Below the pieces are notes generated by a model. The model did not search any database. It saw only the letters and a list, made by a program, of their open reading frames with translations, and had not been told where the DNA came from. From positions 766,723-830,722 of the forward strand of contig CM001633.1 in assembly GCA_000309945.1 (NCBI GenBank): a stretch of DNA of 64,000 nt. The letters run 5' to 3'. Shown here piece by piece: positions 1 through 8,890 of this stretch. The stretch comes from Leptolyngbyaceae cyanobacterium JSC-12 (GTDB lineage Bacteria; Cyanobacteriota; Cyanobacteriia; Leptolyngbyales; Leptolyngbyaceae). The stretch's first letter is position 1. Each line of letters opens with the position of its first letter. Both the position numbers and the translations under genes were made by a program.

Positions 1-3000
1 ACAGTCAATATAGGTTCAGCTATAGCTCTATCTGCGGGTAAAGCTTTAGTAAGAGGCTCTAGGTTTGCAGCATCGGTAATAGGTTCTTCTGCACAAGCAC
101 TATGGCAAACCACGCAACGACTTACAGGTTTAAGGTCAGTTTTTCCATTTTTAACAAATTTGGCAATAGGTGCAACAAACCTGCTCTACAAGACGTTAGG
201 AAAACCAGCGATCGCTGCGACATCCCTTGCCTTAAAACTAGGTGGTAGAGTAATTACCACTTCAGCAAAAGCTGCATTCCACTTATTAAAAACTACTCAT
301 TTGCCGAAAGGGTTTGTCTCCAAGACTATTTCTGCACTTAGAGATATTGGAGAGTATGCTTCTATAACCACGATGAGTGCCGCTCGGTCTTTTATTAAAA
401 CTACAGGTGCCTATCTTCGGGAATCATCTAAACTTTTAAGCAATCTGGGTACTCTTACAGGACAGACAGCTAAATTCTTATTTGACTCTTCTGTAGCAAC
501 AACCAAAGCTGTAGCAACGTTTGGAAAGCACATAATTAACGGTACGGGTCAAGTAACGTCTTACGCTCTTAGATCAACACTTGCCGCCGCCCGGTTTGCT
601 AAGTCAACTGTTAAAAGTGCCGGAAAGTTATTAGCGTTTGCAGGTAGTGTTACTAACCAACTGGTTGACCGAGGTATAAGACAACTTGTTAGATACACAC
701 CAGGTCTTGCCAAAACCATATTAGCTCACGGATATAAAGAGACTTTCTTAAACGTTCTCAGCCCTGCTCTTGATCTTGCCACAGTTGGTGGAGGAGTCTT
801 TAAGGCAGGACAACTTAATGCTTACAGCTCTCTTTCAGAAGTAGAAGAAGCTTACATCCAAGCAGGTGCAGGGCGTGGCAGTTTAGTAGGCTCTGTTTTT
901 GGACTCTTTGCAATGGGTCCGTTAGGCGATGTGGCTGGGTCTTTGTTAGGACAGTTTATTGGGTCTGAGGCTGCTAAAGAACGTGCTCGACTTCGTTACG
1001 AAGCTAGAGATTACGGTATCGTCCCTATTCTGGAAGATTTCGTCGAACCTTTAACGAGAGATACCGTGCTGGCTGGATATGTAGGGAAACAAGTAGGTAA
1101 GATGGGCAGTGCTGCTGTGCAGTCTTACCTACAAAATTCCTTAGCAAAGATAGCCAGTGGAAAAGCTAATAAGCTCGATCGCATGGTTACAGCAGCGTCA
1201 GCTGCTTACCGACAAGGATTCCGCTCCCAAGTAGCACAAGCAACTGGTCGATTTAGTAGAGTGCTGGGTCATGCGCCAGGTGCAGCCTCTATTGGAAAAC
1301 TAGTTGGTGGAACGTCTAAAGTTGTCACAAAAACTGCTGGAAAGATTCTTCAAATTCTCGGACCTGCAATAGACGTTACTCGGATAGGAGCTGGATATGT
1401 GCAATCTCAATCGGCACGAACTGAGGCTGAGTACCAAGTTTCTGTTCGAAGAACATCTGGTGGATTAGGTTCTATCGCAGGAGGTTTAATAGGGGGTGCT
1501 TTAGGAGGACCGATCGGTGCAGTCGCAGGTAGTCTCTTAGGTGATTTCGTTCTTGATAAAGTTGGTGAGAATCTGGCACAAGAAGCATACATGCGTAATG
1601 TGAGCGCTGGAACAATCACTACAGGGCAAATTGCAGGGGGTGTAATTGGTGCTGGAGTAGGGTTATTAGCTGGGGGGTTATTAGTCGGTGCTGGATTAGT
1701 GGCAGCAGTGGCGACAGCTCCTATTCTTTTAGCAGCAGCAGGTATTGGTCTTTTGGTAGGTGCTGTAGCAGGCGGATACGCTATGCTCACTGGTAAGAAA
1801 AAAGACGAATCAAAAACTCGCCTGGTTCAAGTAGCTCAACGTCGCCGCGCAAGATGGAATACACCTGATGCTCTAAATCAACCCATTAAAAAGCAAAGCA
1901 TTATTAAACAAACTGATAATGAAATACTCGATGTAACCAAACGTTCTAAAGAGCGCTTAGCAATTGCACAGTCTTATTTGAGTCCTACTCAGCAACCTGA
2001 GTCAGCTACTAACGTAATGACTCAAGCTAAAACATCTAACCAGACACAGAGAGACCAGCAACGTCAATGGTGGTCTGGTGTTTATGAAGGAGTTGTTGCA
2101 GTCGGACGAAAAAGTATGGAGTTGGTTGAAGGAGTGCGATCGTACATCAAACGTACCTACTCTGATTTTCAAACGATTCTCTCTAAAGTGTCAGAGTTTA
2201 AGGCTTCACTGTTTAATAAATCCCAAAAAACGTCTGCTAAAGAATCTTTACCAACTACACAAGTTGAAGTAAGCGACCCTACTGATACGTCTACGGTTAC
2301 TGGTACACCAGTAACGGTTAAGGGAGGTGTGAAACTTAACGAGGCAGATGCTTACCGACTTGCAGCACTTGCAATCATGGAAGCTCCAACTCGGATGGGT
2401 CGTTTGGATGTTGCCCAAGCGGTTTTCAATAGAATAAACGCACCTAAAGTAGGAGCCGCTTCTTATGGTTCTAGTGTTACAGCAGTAGTGTTTGCGTCTG
2501 GACAGTTCGAACCGTATTTTGGTGTAAGTGCTTCTGAAATTAAGAATAGGTCTGATGCCGTCTCTATTCTTAAAAGAAAACGAGGGATGAGCAGTGCCCA
2601 AGCGAACCAGTTATTAAACCAGTTTTTTGCAGATGTGGCTGACCCCGCAAAGATGGCTCAAGCCAGAAAACATGTTGGAGGACGTACCGACTTTAAAGGT
2701 ACAACCATGTATAGCAACATGGTTAAAGGTGAGGACAAGCTACGAACTTATGGAGAGAATTTCTTCCACATTGGTTCGGGTCAAAGCTATAAACAGCTTG
2801 CAAAATTGGAACAGCTCGGACCTTCTGTAATTGTTAAAGAAGGACAAGAGTTGCCTAAATCGGTTGCAGGTTCCTCTCCTCCACAAAATTTATCAGGAAG
2901 ATTATCTGGCAAGGTAGTTCCGTTTAAGGGCATCATCGTTACTTCTGCAGTAGATGCTTCAGGTGAACCAGGTCTTGACTATGTTGTTGAGTCAGGTAAG

Positions 3001-4596
3001 CGTGGTGCTCAGTTTGGTTCCCTAACTTCTGGACAAGTTATTGAAGTAGTAGCTAATCAAAACTGGGAGTCACATTTAGAGCGAGGAGATACCCGTAGAG
3101 GTTATGGTAATCGGGTAATTGTTCGTAGTAAAGATTCAAAAACTGGAGAATTCGTAGACATCCTTTACGCCCACTTAGACCGTGTGAACGTGAAGAAAGG
3201 TCAGAGTGTTGTGGTAGGTAGCGTTCTAGGTACTCAAGGTAGAACTGGTTCGACAACAGGTGCTCACGTTTCAGTTGACTTTTATGCAAAAGATGCAAAT
3301 CACGCTTCAAGAGCATCCATAGCGATGCGCGACCGTTTAGCGCGTGAATTATCTAGAGGTGCCCCAAATCTTAATAAACAAGTGAAACAAACACAGCAAG
3401 CAGCCGCAACTCAGGCACCTGCTACTGTACCTACAACGGCTTCTACTATTTCTAAGTCTGCACCTACTGTTTCAACTGAACAAAATGGTCAAATTGTAAC
3501 AACCTCAAAGCTGAATACTACAAGACAATCAGCTACTACAAAGTCCGTTGATAAGATTGCATCTAGTACGCCAATTCGTATTCCCTCTGGTTTGAATGCT
3601 AGAGGAAAAAAAATGGCGCAATACTTAGCAAATCCAAATGTTCGAGCGGTTTTAGACACGATCGCTTATGCAGAAGGGTTGTGGGGTAAACCCGGTGGTG
3701 GCTATGACTTAGGCTTTAACTACCGCAAGATTTCTAATATGTCGAAGCATCCGTTTCACGGAAACGAGAGAACACCAGGGGGTGGTAGCTCTGCCAGTGG
3801 ACGTTATCAAGCTATGGGACACACATGGGCAGAAGCAGCAAGGAATTATGGACTGAAAGATTTTAGTCCTGCATCACAAGATGTTTTTGCTGTCGCAAAA
3901 CTAGCAGACCGAGGTATTTTAGAGCGTATTGCAGCTGGTAAGATTAACGATCCATTTGTGCGCCGTCAGTTAGGTTACGAATGGGCATCGTTTGAAGGTA
4001 ATCCGTATGGACAAGGAACCTCAATGGGTAGTTGGAGTAAAGCGATTCCTTTCTTTCACAAACGAGTAAAAGCTTACCGTAACCCTATTGGTCCAGAGGA
4101 GATGGAAAAGGTAGCAGAATCGTTTACACCTCCGTCTGAAAGAGTTACACCTACTGAACAATCTGTCCCAGCTTCAGCACCAACTGAAACTATAAAACCT
4201 GCTCATGTTGTTTCACCTTCAAACCAAAAGCGACGTAGGAAGAACCTACATTCATCTGTGCACACGCCTGCTGCAGATGTGAATAAACTGAATCAAGCGG
4301 CAGTTGTTCAGCCTATGAATCTTGGCGTTGTTGAAAAGATGCTGGCAGTTGTTAACAACGTATCGGAGCAGGCAAAAAAATCAATCAAGCCCCCAAGCAA
4401 TAAACAAATTCAGGTTGCTACTGCACAGTTACCTCAATCAGTAGCCTCACTCGATACAACATGTAATTCTCAAAAGCATGATTGCCTGCAAGCAGTTGTT
4501 GCAGGCAATCATATAGACTTAAGCTCTTTAACAGGATACCTAAAAGATTGGGTATCTGTTACGGGGATGACATCACCTTTAGAGTTTGCAAGTTAA
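1..4596 (+). CDS. Tail tape-measure/tail-tip protein with three cell-wall-hydrolase-like domains (5' end missing)
   Basis: The reading frame is open from base 1 with no convincing start, so the gene begins outside the window; at least 1531 codons are present. The first 1.8 kb is low-complexity, rich in Ala/Gly/Ser, with glycine-zipper hydrophobic stretches near 880-960 and 1450-1780 such as those in tape-measure proteins. Three enzyme-like domains follow: a SleB-type cell wall hydrolase (about 2330-2800, Glu codon 2380), an M23/LytM-like fold (about 2910-3310, YGN and AHL motifs kept) and a phage lambda R-type GH104 lytic transglycosylase (about 3590-4080, AYAEG with Glu codon 3673, then SGRYQ and KDFSPASQD). 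Inference: it is carried in the tail and opens the peptidoglycan during DNA entry. The M23 domain lacks two usual zinc ligands. Family placement is by eye; tape-measure role is less certain than the lysin domains. Confidence 0.8.
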   Translation, partial: TVNIGSAIALSAGKALVRGSRFAASVIGSSAQALWQTTQRLTGLRSVFPFLTNLAIGATNLLYKTLGKPAIAATSLALKLGGRVITTSAKAAFHLLKTTHLPKGFVSKTISALRDIGEYASITTMSAARSFIKTTGAYLRESSKLLSNLGTLTGQTAKFLFDSSVATTKAVATFGKHIINGTGQVTSYALRSTLAAARFAKSTVKSAGKLLAFAGSVTNQLVDRGIRQLVRYTPGLAKTILAHGYKETFLNVLSPALDLATVGGGVFKAGQLNAYSSLSEVEEAYIQAGAGRGSLVGSVFGLFAMGPLGDVAGSLLGQFIGSEAAKERARLRYEARDYGIVPILEDFVEPLTRDTVLAGYVGKQVGKMGSAAVQSYLQNSLAKIASGKANKLDRMVTAASAAYRQGFRSQVAQATGRFSRVLGHAPGAASIGKLVGGTSKVVTKTAGKILQILGPAIDVTRIGAGYVQSQSARTEAEYQVSVRRTSGGLGSIAGGLIGGALGGPIGAVAGSLLGDFVLDKVGENLAQEAYMRNVSAGTITTGQIAGGVIGAGVGLLAGGLLVGAGLVAAVATAPILLAAAGIGLLVGAVAGGYAMLTGKKKDESKTRLVQVAQRRRARWNTPDALNQPIKKQSIIKQTDNEILDVTKRSKERLAIAQSYLSPTQQPESATNVMTQAKTSNQTQRDQQRQWWSGVYEGVVAVGRKSMELVEGVRSYIKRTYSDFQTILSKVSEFKASLFNKSQKTSAKESLPTTQVEVSDPTDTSTVTGTPVTVKGGVKLNEADAYRLAALAIMEAPTRMGRLDVAQAVFNRINAPKVGAASYGSSVTAVVFASGQFEPYFGVSASEIKNRSDAVSILKRKRGMSSAQANQLLNQFFADVADPAKMAQARKHVGGRTDFKGTTMYSNMVKGEDKLRTYGENFFHIGSGQSYKQLAKLEQLGPSVIVKEGQELPKSVAGSSPPQNLSGRLSGKVVPFKGIIVTSAVDASGEPGLDYVVESGKRGAQFGSLTSGQVIEVVANQNWESHLERGDTRRGYGNRVIVRSKDSKTGEFVDILYAHLDRVNVKKGQSVVVGSVLGTQGRTGSTTGAHVSVDFYAKDANHASRASIAMRDRLARELSRGAPNLNKQVKQTQQAAATQAPATVPTTASTISKSAPTVSTEQNGQIVTTSKLNTTRQSATTKSVDKIASSTPIRIPSGLNARGKKMAQYLANPNVRAVLDTIAYAEGLWGKPGGGYDLGFNYRKISNMSKHPFHGNERTPGGGSSASGRYQAMGHTWAEAARNYGLKDFSPASQDVFAVAKLADRGILERIAAGKINDPFVRRQLGYEWASFEGNPYGQGTSMGSWSKAIPFFHKRVKAYRNPIGPEEMEKVAESFTPPSERVTPTEQSVPASAPTETIKPAHVVSPSNQKRRRKNLHSSVHTPAADVNKLNQAAVVQPMNLGVVEKMLAVVNNVSEQAKKSIKPPSNKQIQVATAQLPQSVASLDTTCNSQKHDCLQAVVAGNHIDLSSLTGYLKDWVSVTGMTSPLEFAS
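4478..4512. repeat. 14-bp perfect inverted repeat inside the end of the tail lysin gene
   Basis: The arms ATGATTGCCTGCAA (4478-4491) and TTGCAGGCAATCAT (4499-4512) are exact complements around a 7-base loop, about 85 bases before the stop codon. It is followed by a weaker GATACC/GGTATC repeat. No T run follows, so it is not a standard terminator. Confidence 0.7.
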
Positions 4597-4818
4597 CTAA
4601 CTTGTTCTACTTCTACATGCACTTTTCTTCCGTACCCACCCGCTTCAATTTTAATTGTAACGGCTTGGTTGTGCGGTCTGCCTTCTGCAGATACCGTGGG
4701 CTTACATACGCTTGGATGTATTGATTGTTGTTACCAGTCATTTTTTTGAACACATACTCAACGGATAAGTGCACTACGCTGAGTGCGTTATAAAAGTTCG
4801 TTTTATTCTTGCTCCATT

Positions 4819-5187
4819 ATGGCAACTGACCACCTATCACTTTTTCTCTCAACTTCAGCGGAAGGTGTACCTGTTCTTGTTACATCAACAACCCACCCGG
4901 CGCAACTTGTGCATGTAGCACACGCAACTGCTCACGACTACATTACTCTTTGGGTTAATAACTTTCACACTGATGACGTAGAAGTAAACACTTACGTCAC
5001 AGCCAACGGAGTTGCTTCAGATAGTACGTCACCTGTTGCATCCACCATCATTATTCCACCTAAATCAGGAAAAGCCATTCTGGAACCAGGAGTACCTTTA
5101 ACGGGTAGTCGAAATTTGAAAATAAGGGCGTCAGTCACAAATGTCGTGACTTTTCAAGGGTATGTCTATCGTCGCATCCAGACTTAA
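4819..5187 (+). CDS. Small phage structural protein (hypothetical)
   Basis: This 122-residue protein is predicted from the ATG at 4819; an in-frame GTG at 4783 would add 12 residues that do not look conserved in character. It is rich in Thr, Val and Ser with alternating beta-type pattern and no membrane segment or Cys. It sits between the tail lysin and the three fibre-like genes and ends only 3 bases before the next start, so it is very likely co-transcribed with them. A small virion or neck/tail accessory role is an inference from position; no family is recognised. The 222 bases upstream (4597-4818) carry no other supported gene, only a short GCAC/GTGC inverted repeat near 4771-4786. Confidence 0.6.
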   Translation: MATDHLSLFLSTSAEGVPVLVTSTTHPAQLVHVAHATAHDYITLWVNNFHTDDVEVNTYVTANGVASDSTSPVASTIIIPPKSGKAILEPGVPLTGSRNLKIRASVTNVVTFQGYVYRRIQT

Positions 5188-5190
5188 ACC

Positions 5191-6153
5191 ATGCGTTTAT
5201 CCTTATCAAAAGGTTCAAGTGGGGTTATTAATCTCCCTAAAAACTTGAAAGTGAATGCACAAAGACTTCAGGGTGTTTTAGTAACAGTCCCGAACACCGA
5301 TGATGAAGTTTTTGTGTGGAGGAATAATACCTGGTTACCAGACAAGTTTTTGCCCAGTATAGGGATAGAAGGACTTACTCTATCTAATAATGCGATCGAC
5401 GCTGACCACGATTTGAATTTTAGTGCGGGTGCTGCCCTAACTACGATTGGACAAAGAAGAGTCGCAAGACTCGATACAACTTTAGTAAAACAATTAGATA
5501 GTTCTTGGGAAGCTGGCAACAACAGCGGTGGTTTATTTAATGATGTAAACCTAGAAGCACCCAATACTTACCATTGCTTTCTTTTAGTTAATAACTCTAC
5601 AGGAGAAGTGGATGCTGGTTTTGATGATAATCTAAATGCAGAAAATCGCCCAGCCGGATGGTCTGCTAGACGAGTTGGTTCCATTTTATATAGAGGTTCC
5701 AGCATTGTTGCGTTTAATCAGTTTGGGTGGTTTTTTGAGCATAAAACTCCCATAGTTGATTTGAATGGTGTTGAAATAGCCACAACTAGTACTCTATATA
5801 CGTTAAGTGTACCAACGGGATTACCTGTGGAGGCTTCCTTTATTTTTGCTGGTGGTTTAGCTGGTGATATTGAAGGCGGGGACGTTAGTATTTCTGTGCA
5901 ATCACCGGACCAAAACACGCAGACTCCAAATTTGGGTCCACACGTAGGTTCCTTTCGGGGAACTTATGGCAGCTTTTTTGTGTTTACTCCAGTAGACCTC
6001 ACTGACACAACTACGGTTTTATCGTTACTCAGGCACACAAATGCAGAAGCAAAGATAAAGATGATTAGAACCGGAGAATACTTAGGGAGTGCTTGGCAGA
6101 CCACTTTAATAACTACTGGGTGGTATGACCATGCTTTGCTAAGGGGATACTGA
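5191..6153 (+). CDS. Fibre-like structural protein, copy 1 of a tandem triplet
   Basis: This 320-residue protein is the first of three adjacent homologues. Shared landmarks are an early LEGLTL-type segment, a TTIGQRRVA motif near residue 90, a SSWEAGNNSGGLFND block, a TYHCFLL strand followed by a VDAGFDD motif, then WSARRVGSI and a C-terminal GWYD. Composition (Asn, Thr, Gly, Val; few charges; no Cys pairs) fits a beta-rich virion protein. It stops at TGA overlapping the next ATG by one base, a sign of coupled translation. Inference: tail fibre, baseplate or receptor-binding component. The family name is not recognised, only the internal paralogy. Confidence 0.7.
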   Translation: MRLSLSKGSSGVINLPKNLKVNAQRLQGVLVTVPNTDDEVFVWRNNTWLPDKFLPSIGIEGLTLSNNAIDADHDLNFSAGAALTTIGQRRVARLDTTLVKQLDSSWEAGNNSGGLFNDVNLEAPNTYHCFLLVNNSTGEVDAGFDDNLNAENRPAGWSARRVGSILYRGSSIVAFNQFGWFFEHKTPIVDLNGVEIATTSTLYTLSVPTGLPVEASFIFAGGLAGDIEGGDVSISVQSPDQNTQTPNLGPHVGSFRGTYGSFFVFTPVDLTDTTTVLSLLRHTNAEAKIKMIRTGEYLGSAWQTTLITTGWYDHALLRGY

Positions 6154-7109
6154 TGTACAGCAACCTGAACCCTTACGTAATAAACGTATACTCTCAACGT
6201 CCGTTATGGAACGCTGCTTCTTTTCGTGGTCTGCATGTTAGAAGAACACAGGAGGCAACTACAAATGCACTCTTCTGGACAGGAACTCAATTTGAACCGC
6301 TGCCTTCTTTGAAAGCAACTCATCTCGAAGGTTTAACAATCGTAAACAACTCAACTAACCCAAACACGCATATCGATGTTACACCCGGTTATTGTGTCAC
6401 AACGGTTGGTGGTCGGTACGCTGTTCAAGCAGTTAGCTCGTTAACTAAAAACTTGGAAGCGACGTGGGCACCAGGAAACAATAACGGTGGTCGTTTCAAC
6501 TCTGTTTCTTTGACAGACAGCACTTACCATTTTTTCCTAATTTTCAACCCTCAAACAAAAGCGATCGATGCCGGGTTTGATAGTGCAGTTAGCGGCACAA
6601 ACATTCCTACAGGTTGGGTTGGTAGACGGTTAGGCTCAATCAGAAGGGTATCTGGTGCAATTGAGCTGTTTAATCAAATTGGTGCTTACTTTCAACGAAA
6701 GACTGTTGCTGTTGACTTAAACTCCATTGCTATACCAACTACGGGAGCTGATTATACGTTGAGTATTCCGGTTGGAAAATCCATGTTGGCGCATGGAAAT
6801 TTTTCCCCTGGTGCAACCGCAATAAATGAAGCAATGGCACTAGTAGTCCATAGTCCTAATAAAACTAGTTTTGTGCCTAACTCCAGTCCGGCTACTGCAG
6901 ACTTTAAGGGTACATCTGGATCGTGGTTGTTTTACGATACCGTTGTTGACTACGCTCTGGTTTCACCAAACACAGAAGTTTGGGTACCAACTAACGGTAA
7001 TGCTCAAGCTCATTTTCGTAGGACGGGAAACTATGCAGCTGACGTAAACCAGCAGTCAACTTTTCAGACTCTTGGGTGGTATGATTTATCCCTACTGGAG
7101 GGTTTATGA
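6153..7109 (+). CDS. Fibre-like structural protein, copy 2 of a tandem triplet
   Basis: The second paralogue has 318 residues. It keeps the same order of landmarks as its neighbours: HLEGLTI, CVTTVGGRYAV, the TWAPGNNNGGRFNSV block, TYHFFLIF followed by DAGFDS, then GWVGRRLGSI and a final GWYDLSL. Identity to copy 1 is clear but scattered, so the duplication is old. The start overlaps the stop of copy 1 by one base and the stop overlaps the next start by four bases (ATGA). It is probably part of the same virion substructure; three similar subunits could form a hetero-trimer or alternative tips, which is speculation. Confidence 0.7.
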   Translation: MYSNLNPYVINVYSQRPLWNAASFRGLHVRRTQEATTNALFWTGTQFEPLPSLKATHLEGLTIVNNSTNPNTHIDVTPGYCVTTVGGRYAVQAVSSLTKNLEATWAPGNNNGGRFNSVSLTDSTYHFFLIFNPQTKAIDAGFDSAVSGTNIPTGWVGRRLGSIRRVSGAIELFNQIGAYFQRKTVAVDLNSIAIPTTGADYTLSIPVGKSMLAHGNFSPGATAINEAMALVVHSPNKTSFVPNSSPATADFKGTSGSWLFYDTVVDYALVSPNTEVWVPTNGNAQAHFRRTGNYAADVNQQSTFQTLGWYDLSLLEGL

Positions 7110-8071
7110 CACTCTTTCCAAGACGAAGTGGGTCTATTAACAATATCTGTCTGCATAGAAATTTTGACGCTACTTCAATTAAAAGTGTGCCTGTACCAAC
7201 GCAAACTCCGTCAGTTGGGGAAATTCTTGGTAGGTTTAACACTGAGATTAAAACTGCTCCTTATTTTATTGCCACAGCACCAGAGGGGTTGAGTTTATCC
7301 TGGCATAGTAGCTCAGAGATAACGGTTAAATCTGGAAGAGCTGTCACAACTATTGGAGCTTACTGGCAAGCGTATTTACCTACGGATGTAACAAAGAGTA
7401 TTTCGTCCACCTGGACGTATGGAGGAGCTGGCGGAAGATTCTCTGGGGTAACTCTGGAAGCTGGCACCTATCATGTATTTTTGATTTACGATCTATCAAC
7501 CGGATTAGTTGATGTTGGAATTGATAATAGTATAGTGGCAGCAAACAGACCGTCAGGATGGTTTGCTAGAAGGCTCGGCTCAATTGTCTACAAAGACGGT
7601 GTTATCTTAAAATTTTTCCAGAACGGGTTTTTGTTTGAGTACGATGTGCCTCAGCGAGATATTATTGACGGTGCAATTGCTGATACTCCAACGTTGTATG
7701 TGCTTACGTTACCAACAGGTTTAGCAGTAATCGCAAAAATAATACTCTCAGCTGGCGTACCTTTGATAGATTTAGGAGCAAAAGCCATAACGATTAGTAT
7801 GCAATCTCCTTTGTCCACAATGTTACCCCCGCAAAGTACTATCCAGCTATCGACAGGTTTTCAGGGGATGGCAGGAGGTGTGTCCGTTGTTCACACTTTA
7901 TCTTTTAATAACTCACTTACAGTAAACTCTTCGACTAGCGAGTATAAGATCCCCACAAATACGTCTGCTCAAATTCAAATGCAACGTATTGGTACGTATA
8001 ACTGGACGCTAGCAACTACTAGTATTCAAACGCTTGGTTGGGAAGATTTCAACCTTTACAAAGGTGGGTAA
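7106..8071 (+). CDS. Fibre-like structural protein, copy 3 of a tandem triplet
   Basis: The third paralogue has 321 residues. It shows the common core: APEGLSL, AVTTIGAYWQAYL, the STWTYGGAGGRFSGV block, TYHVFLIY, VDVGIDN, WFARRLGSI and a closing GWEDFNL. It is the most divergent in the N-terminal 60 residues, which is where a virion-attachment or specificity segment might differ among copies. It overlaps copy 2 by four bases. About 50 bases without a gene follow before the next start. Confidence 0.7.
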   Translation: MTLFPRRSGSINNICLHRNFDATSIKSVPVPTQTPSVGEILGRFNTEIKTAPYFIATAPEGLSLSWHSSSEITVKSGRAVTTIGAYWQAYLPTDVTKSISSTWTYGGAGGRFSGVTLEAGTYHVFLIYDLSTGLVDVGIDNSIVAANRPSGWFARRLGSIVYKDGVILKFFQNGFLFEYDVPQRDIIDGAIADTPTLYVLTLPTGLAVIAKIILSAGVPLIDLGAKAITISMQSPLSTMLPPQSTIQLSTGFQGMAGGVSVVHTLSFNNSLTVNSSTSEYKIPTNTSAQIQMQRIGTYNWTLATTSIQTLGWEDFNLYKGG

Positions 8072-8121
8072 ACTTCAATTATCTAAAAGTAAATATTGAC
8101 TGATCACAAAAGGTAAAACAA

Positions 8122-8574
8122 ATGTTTGTACAGAAAGATAGTAACGGCAATATCATTAGCGGAGCATTTGCAAACTTCCAGGAAGGCGTAGCTGAACACC
8201 CTATTACAGAAGAGGAGTGGCAAGAGTTTCAGGTGTCTCAGACAACTAATGTAAATGTGTTTTCAGTACAAACTCCAACACAAAAACTATTTCAAAGGAT
8301 AAAAGAACAGCCTGAGTTCCCTTGGCAAAAGTTTTACGATTCCGCAAAAATTTCAGTGGAAGCTCAAGCTGTTTTTACTTTATTATTTACTGGACTAACT
8401 TCGAATCTATCCTTAGATTTTATTGCATCTAGATTCAAAGAACTTTTAGATATTTTAGAGCAAGATCCAAAACTTCCGAAGTTAACGGCTCCTGAAATGG
8501 ATAAGTTTAGAGAAGTTTTACAAGAAAGTGGTATCGAACTAGCTTTATTTTTCGAATCAGAAACCTTTAACTAG
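8122..8574 (+). CDS. Phage accessory protein, tail-assembly-like (hypothetical)
   Basis: The 150-residue protein starts with a MFVQKDSNGNIISGA segment and a HPITEEEW motif of a kind seen in small proteins next to phage tail fibre genes. The C-terminal two thirds is helical and acidic. Its place directly after the fibre triplet suggests a tail-fibre chaperone or a minor tail component; this is inference from position and composition. An AAAGG ribosome-binding motif lies about 8 bases before the ATG. It converges with the minus-strand gene that follows, overlapping it by 18 bases. Confidence 0.6.
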   Translation: MFVQKDSNGNIISGAFANFQEGVAEHPITEEEWQEFQVSQTTNVNVFSVQTPTQKLFQRIKEQPEFPWQKFYDSAKISVEAQAVFTLLFTGLTSNLSLDFIASRFKELLDILEQDPKLPKLTAPEMDKFREVLQESGIELALFFESETFN

Positions 8575-8859
8575 CTTTACGAATTTTTGACCGCAGTATA
8601 ACCCGATTAGCATAAAACAACTTGCAATAAGTGCTTGAACCCAGTTCATGTTTTTGATAAGCAATACTATTGGGATTGAAAGCTTGTTTACATGAAAAAC
8701 AGAGAAGACAAAAACTAAAACAGCGATTAAAACGTGTTCTACTTTAGATCGTGTAGCTTTGTCCACTAAAGTATCTACAGTGAAGACAATGGCGGCTGCA
8801 GGTATAAAGGTTGCAATAAAGTAAGGGACAGTTAGCAGTAACAAGATGGGTAAACTCAT
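8557..8859 (-). CDS. Small membrane protein (hypothetical)
   Basis: From the ATG at 8859 this encodes about 100 residues with three or four hydrophobic helices separated by short charged turns. A GTG at 8907 in the same frame would overlap the reductase gene and read through its terminator hairpin, so the ATG just after the hairpin is preferred. It lies at the distal end of the minus-strand metabolism block. Holins are small proteins with several membrane segments, so a holin is possible, but nothing specific shows it, and tail lysins upstream are on the other strand. Confidence 0.55.
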   Translation of the reverse strand: MSLPILLLLTVPYFIATFIPAAAIVFTVDTLVDKATRSKVEHVLIAVLVFVFSVFHVNKLSIPIVLLIKNMNWVQALIASCFMLIGLYCGQKFVKLVKGF

Positions 8860-8867
8860 GTTAGAAA

Positions 8868-8885
8868 GGGTGGGAAAACCCACCC
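8868..8885 (-). terminator. Hairpin after the ribonucleotide reductase gene
   Basis: On the minus strand GGGTGGG, a TTTT loop and CCCACCC form a perfect 7-bp GC-rich stem six bases after the reductase stop, followed by TTTCT. This fits a rho-independent terminator. It ends 8 bases before the next ATG (8859). Confidence 0.65.
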
Positions 8886-8890
8886 CGGTA

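Noticed and set aside
1407-1790. A long minus-strand frame opposite the tail lysin gene (127 codons, Pro/Ala-rich)
   Set aside because: It is the shadow of the Gly/Ala-rich repeat segments on the coding strand.
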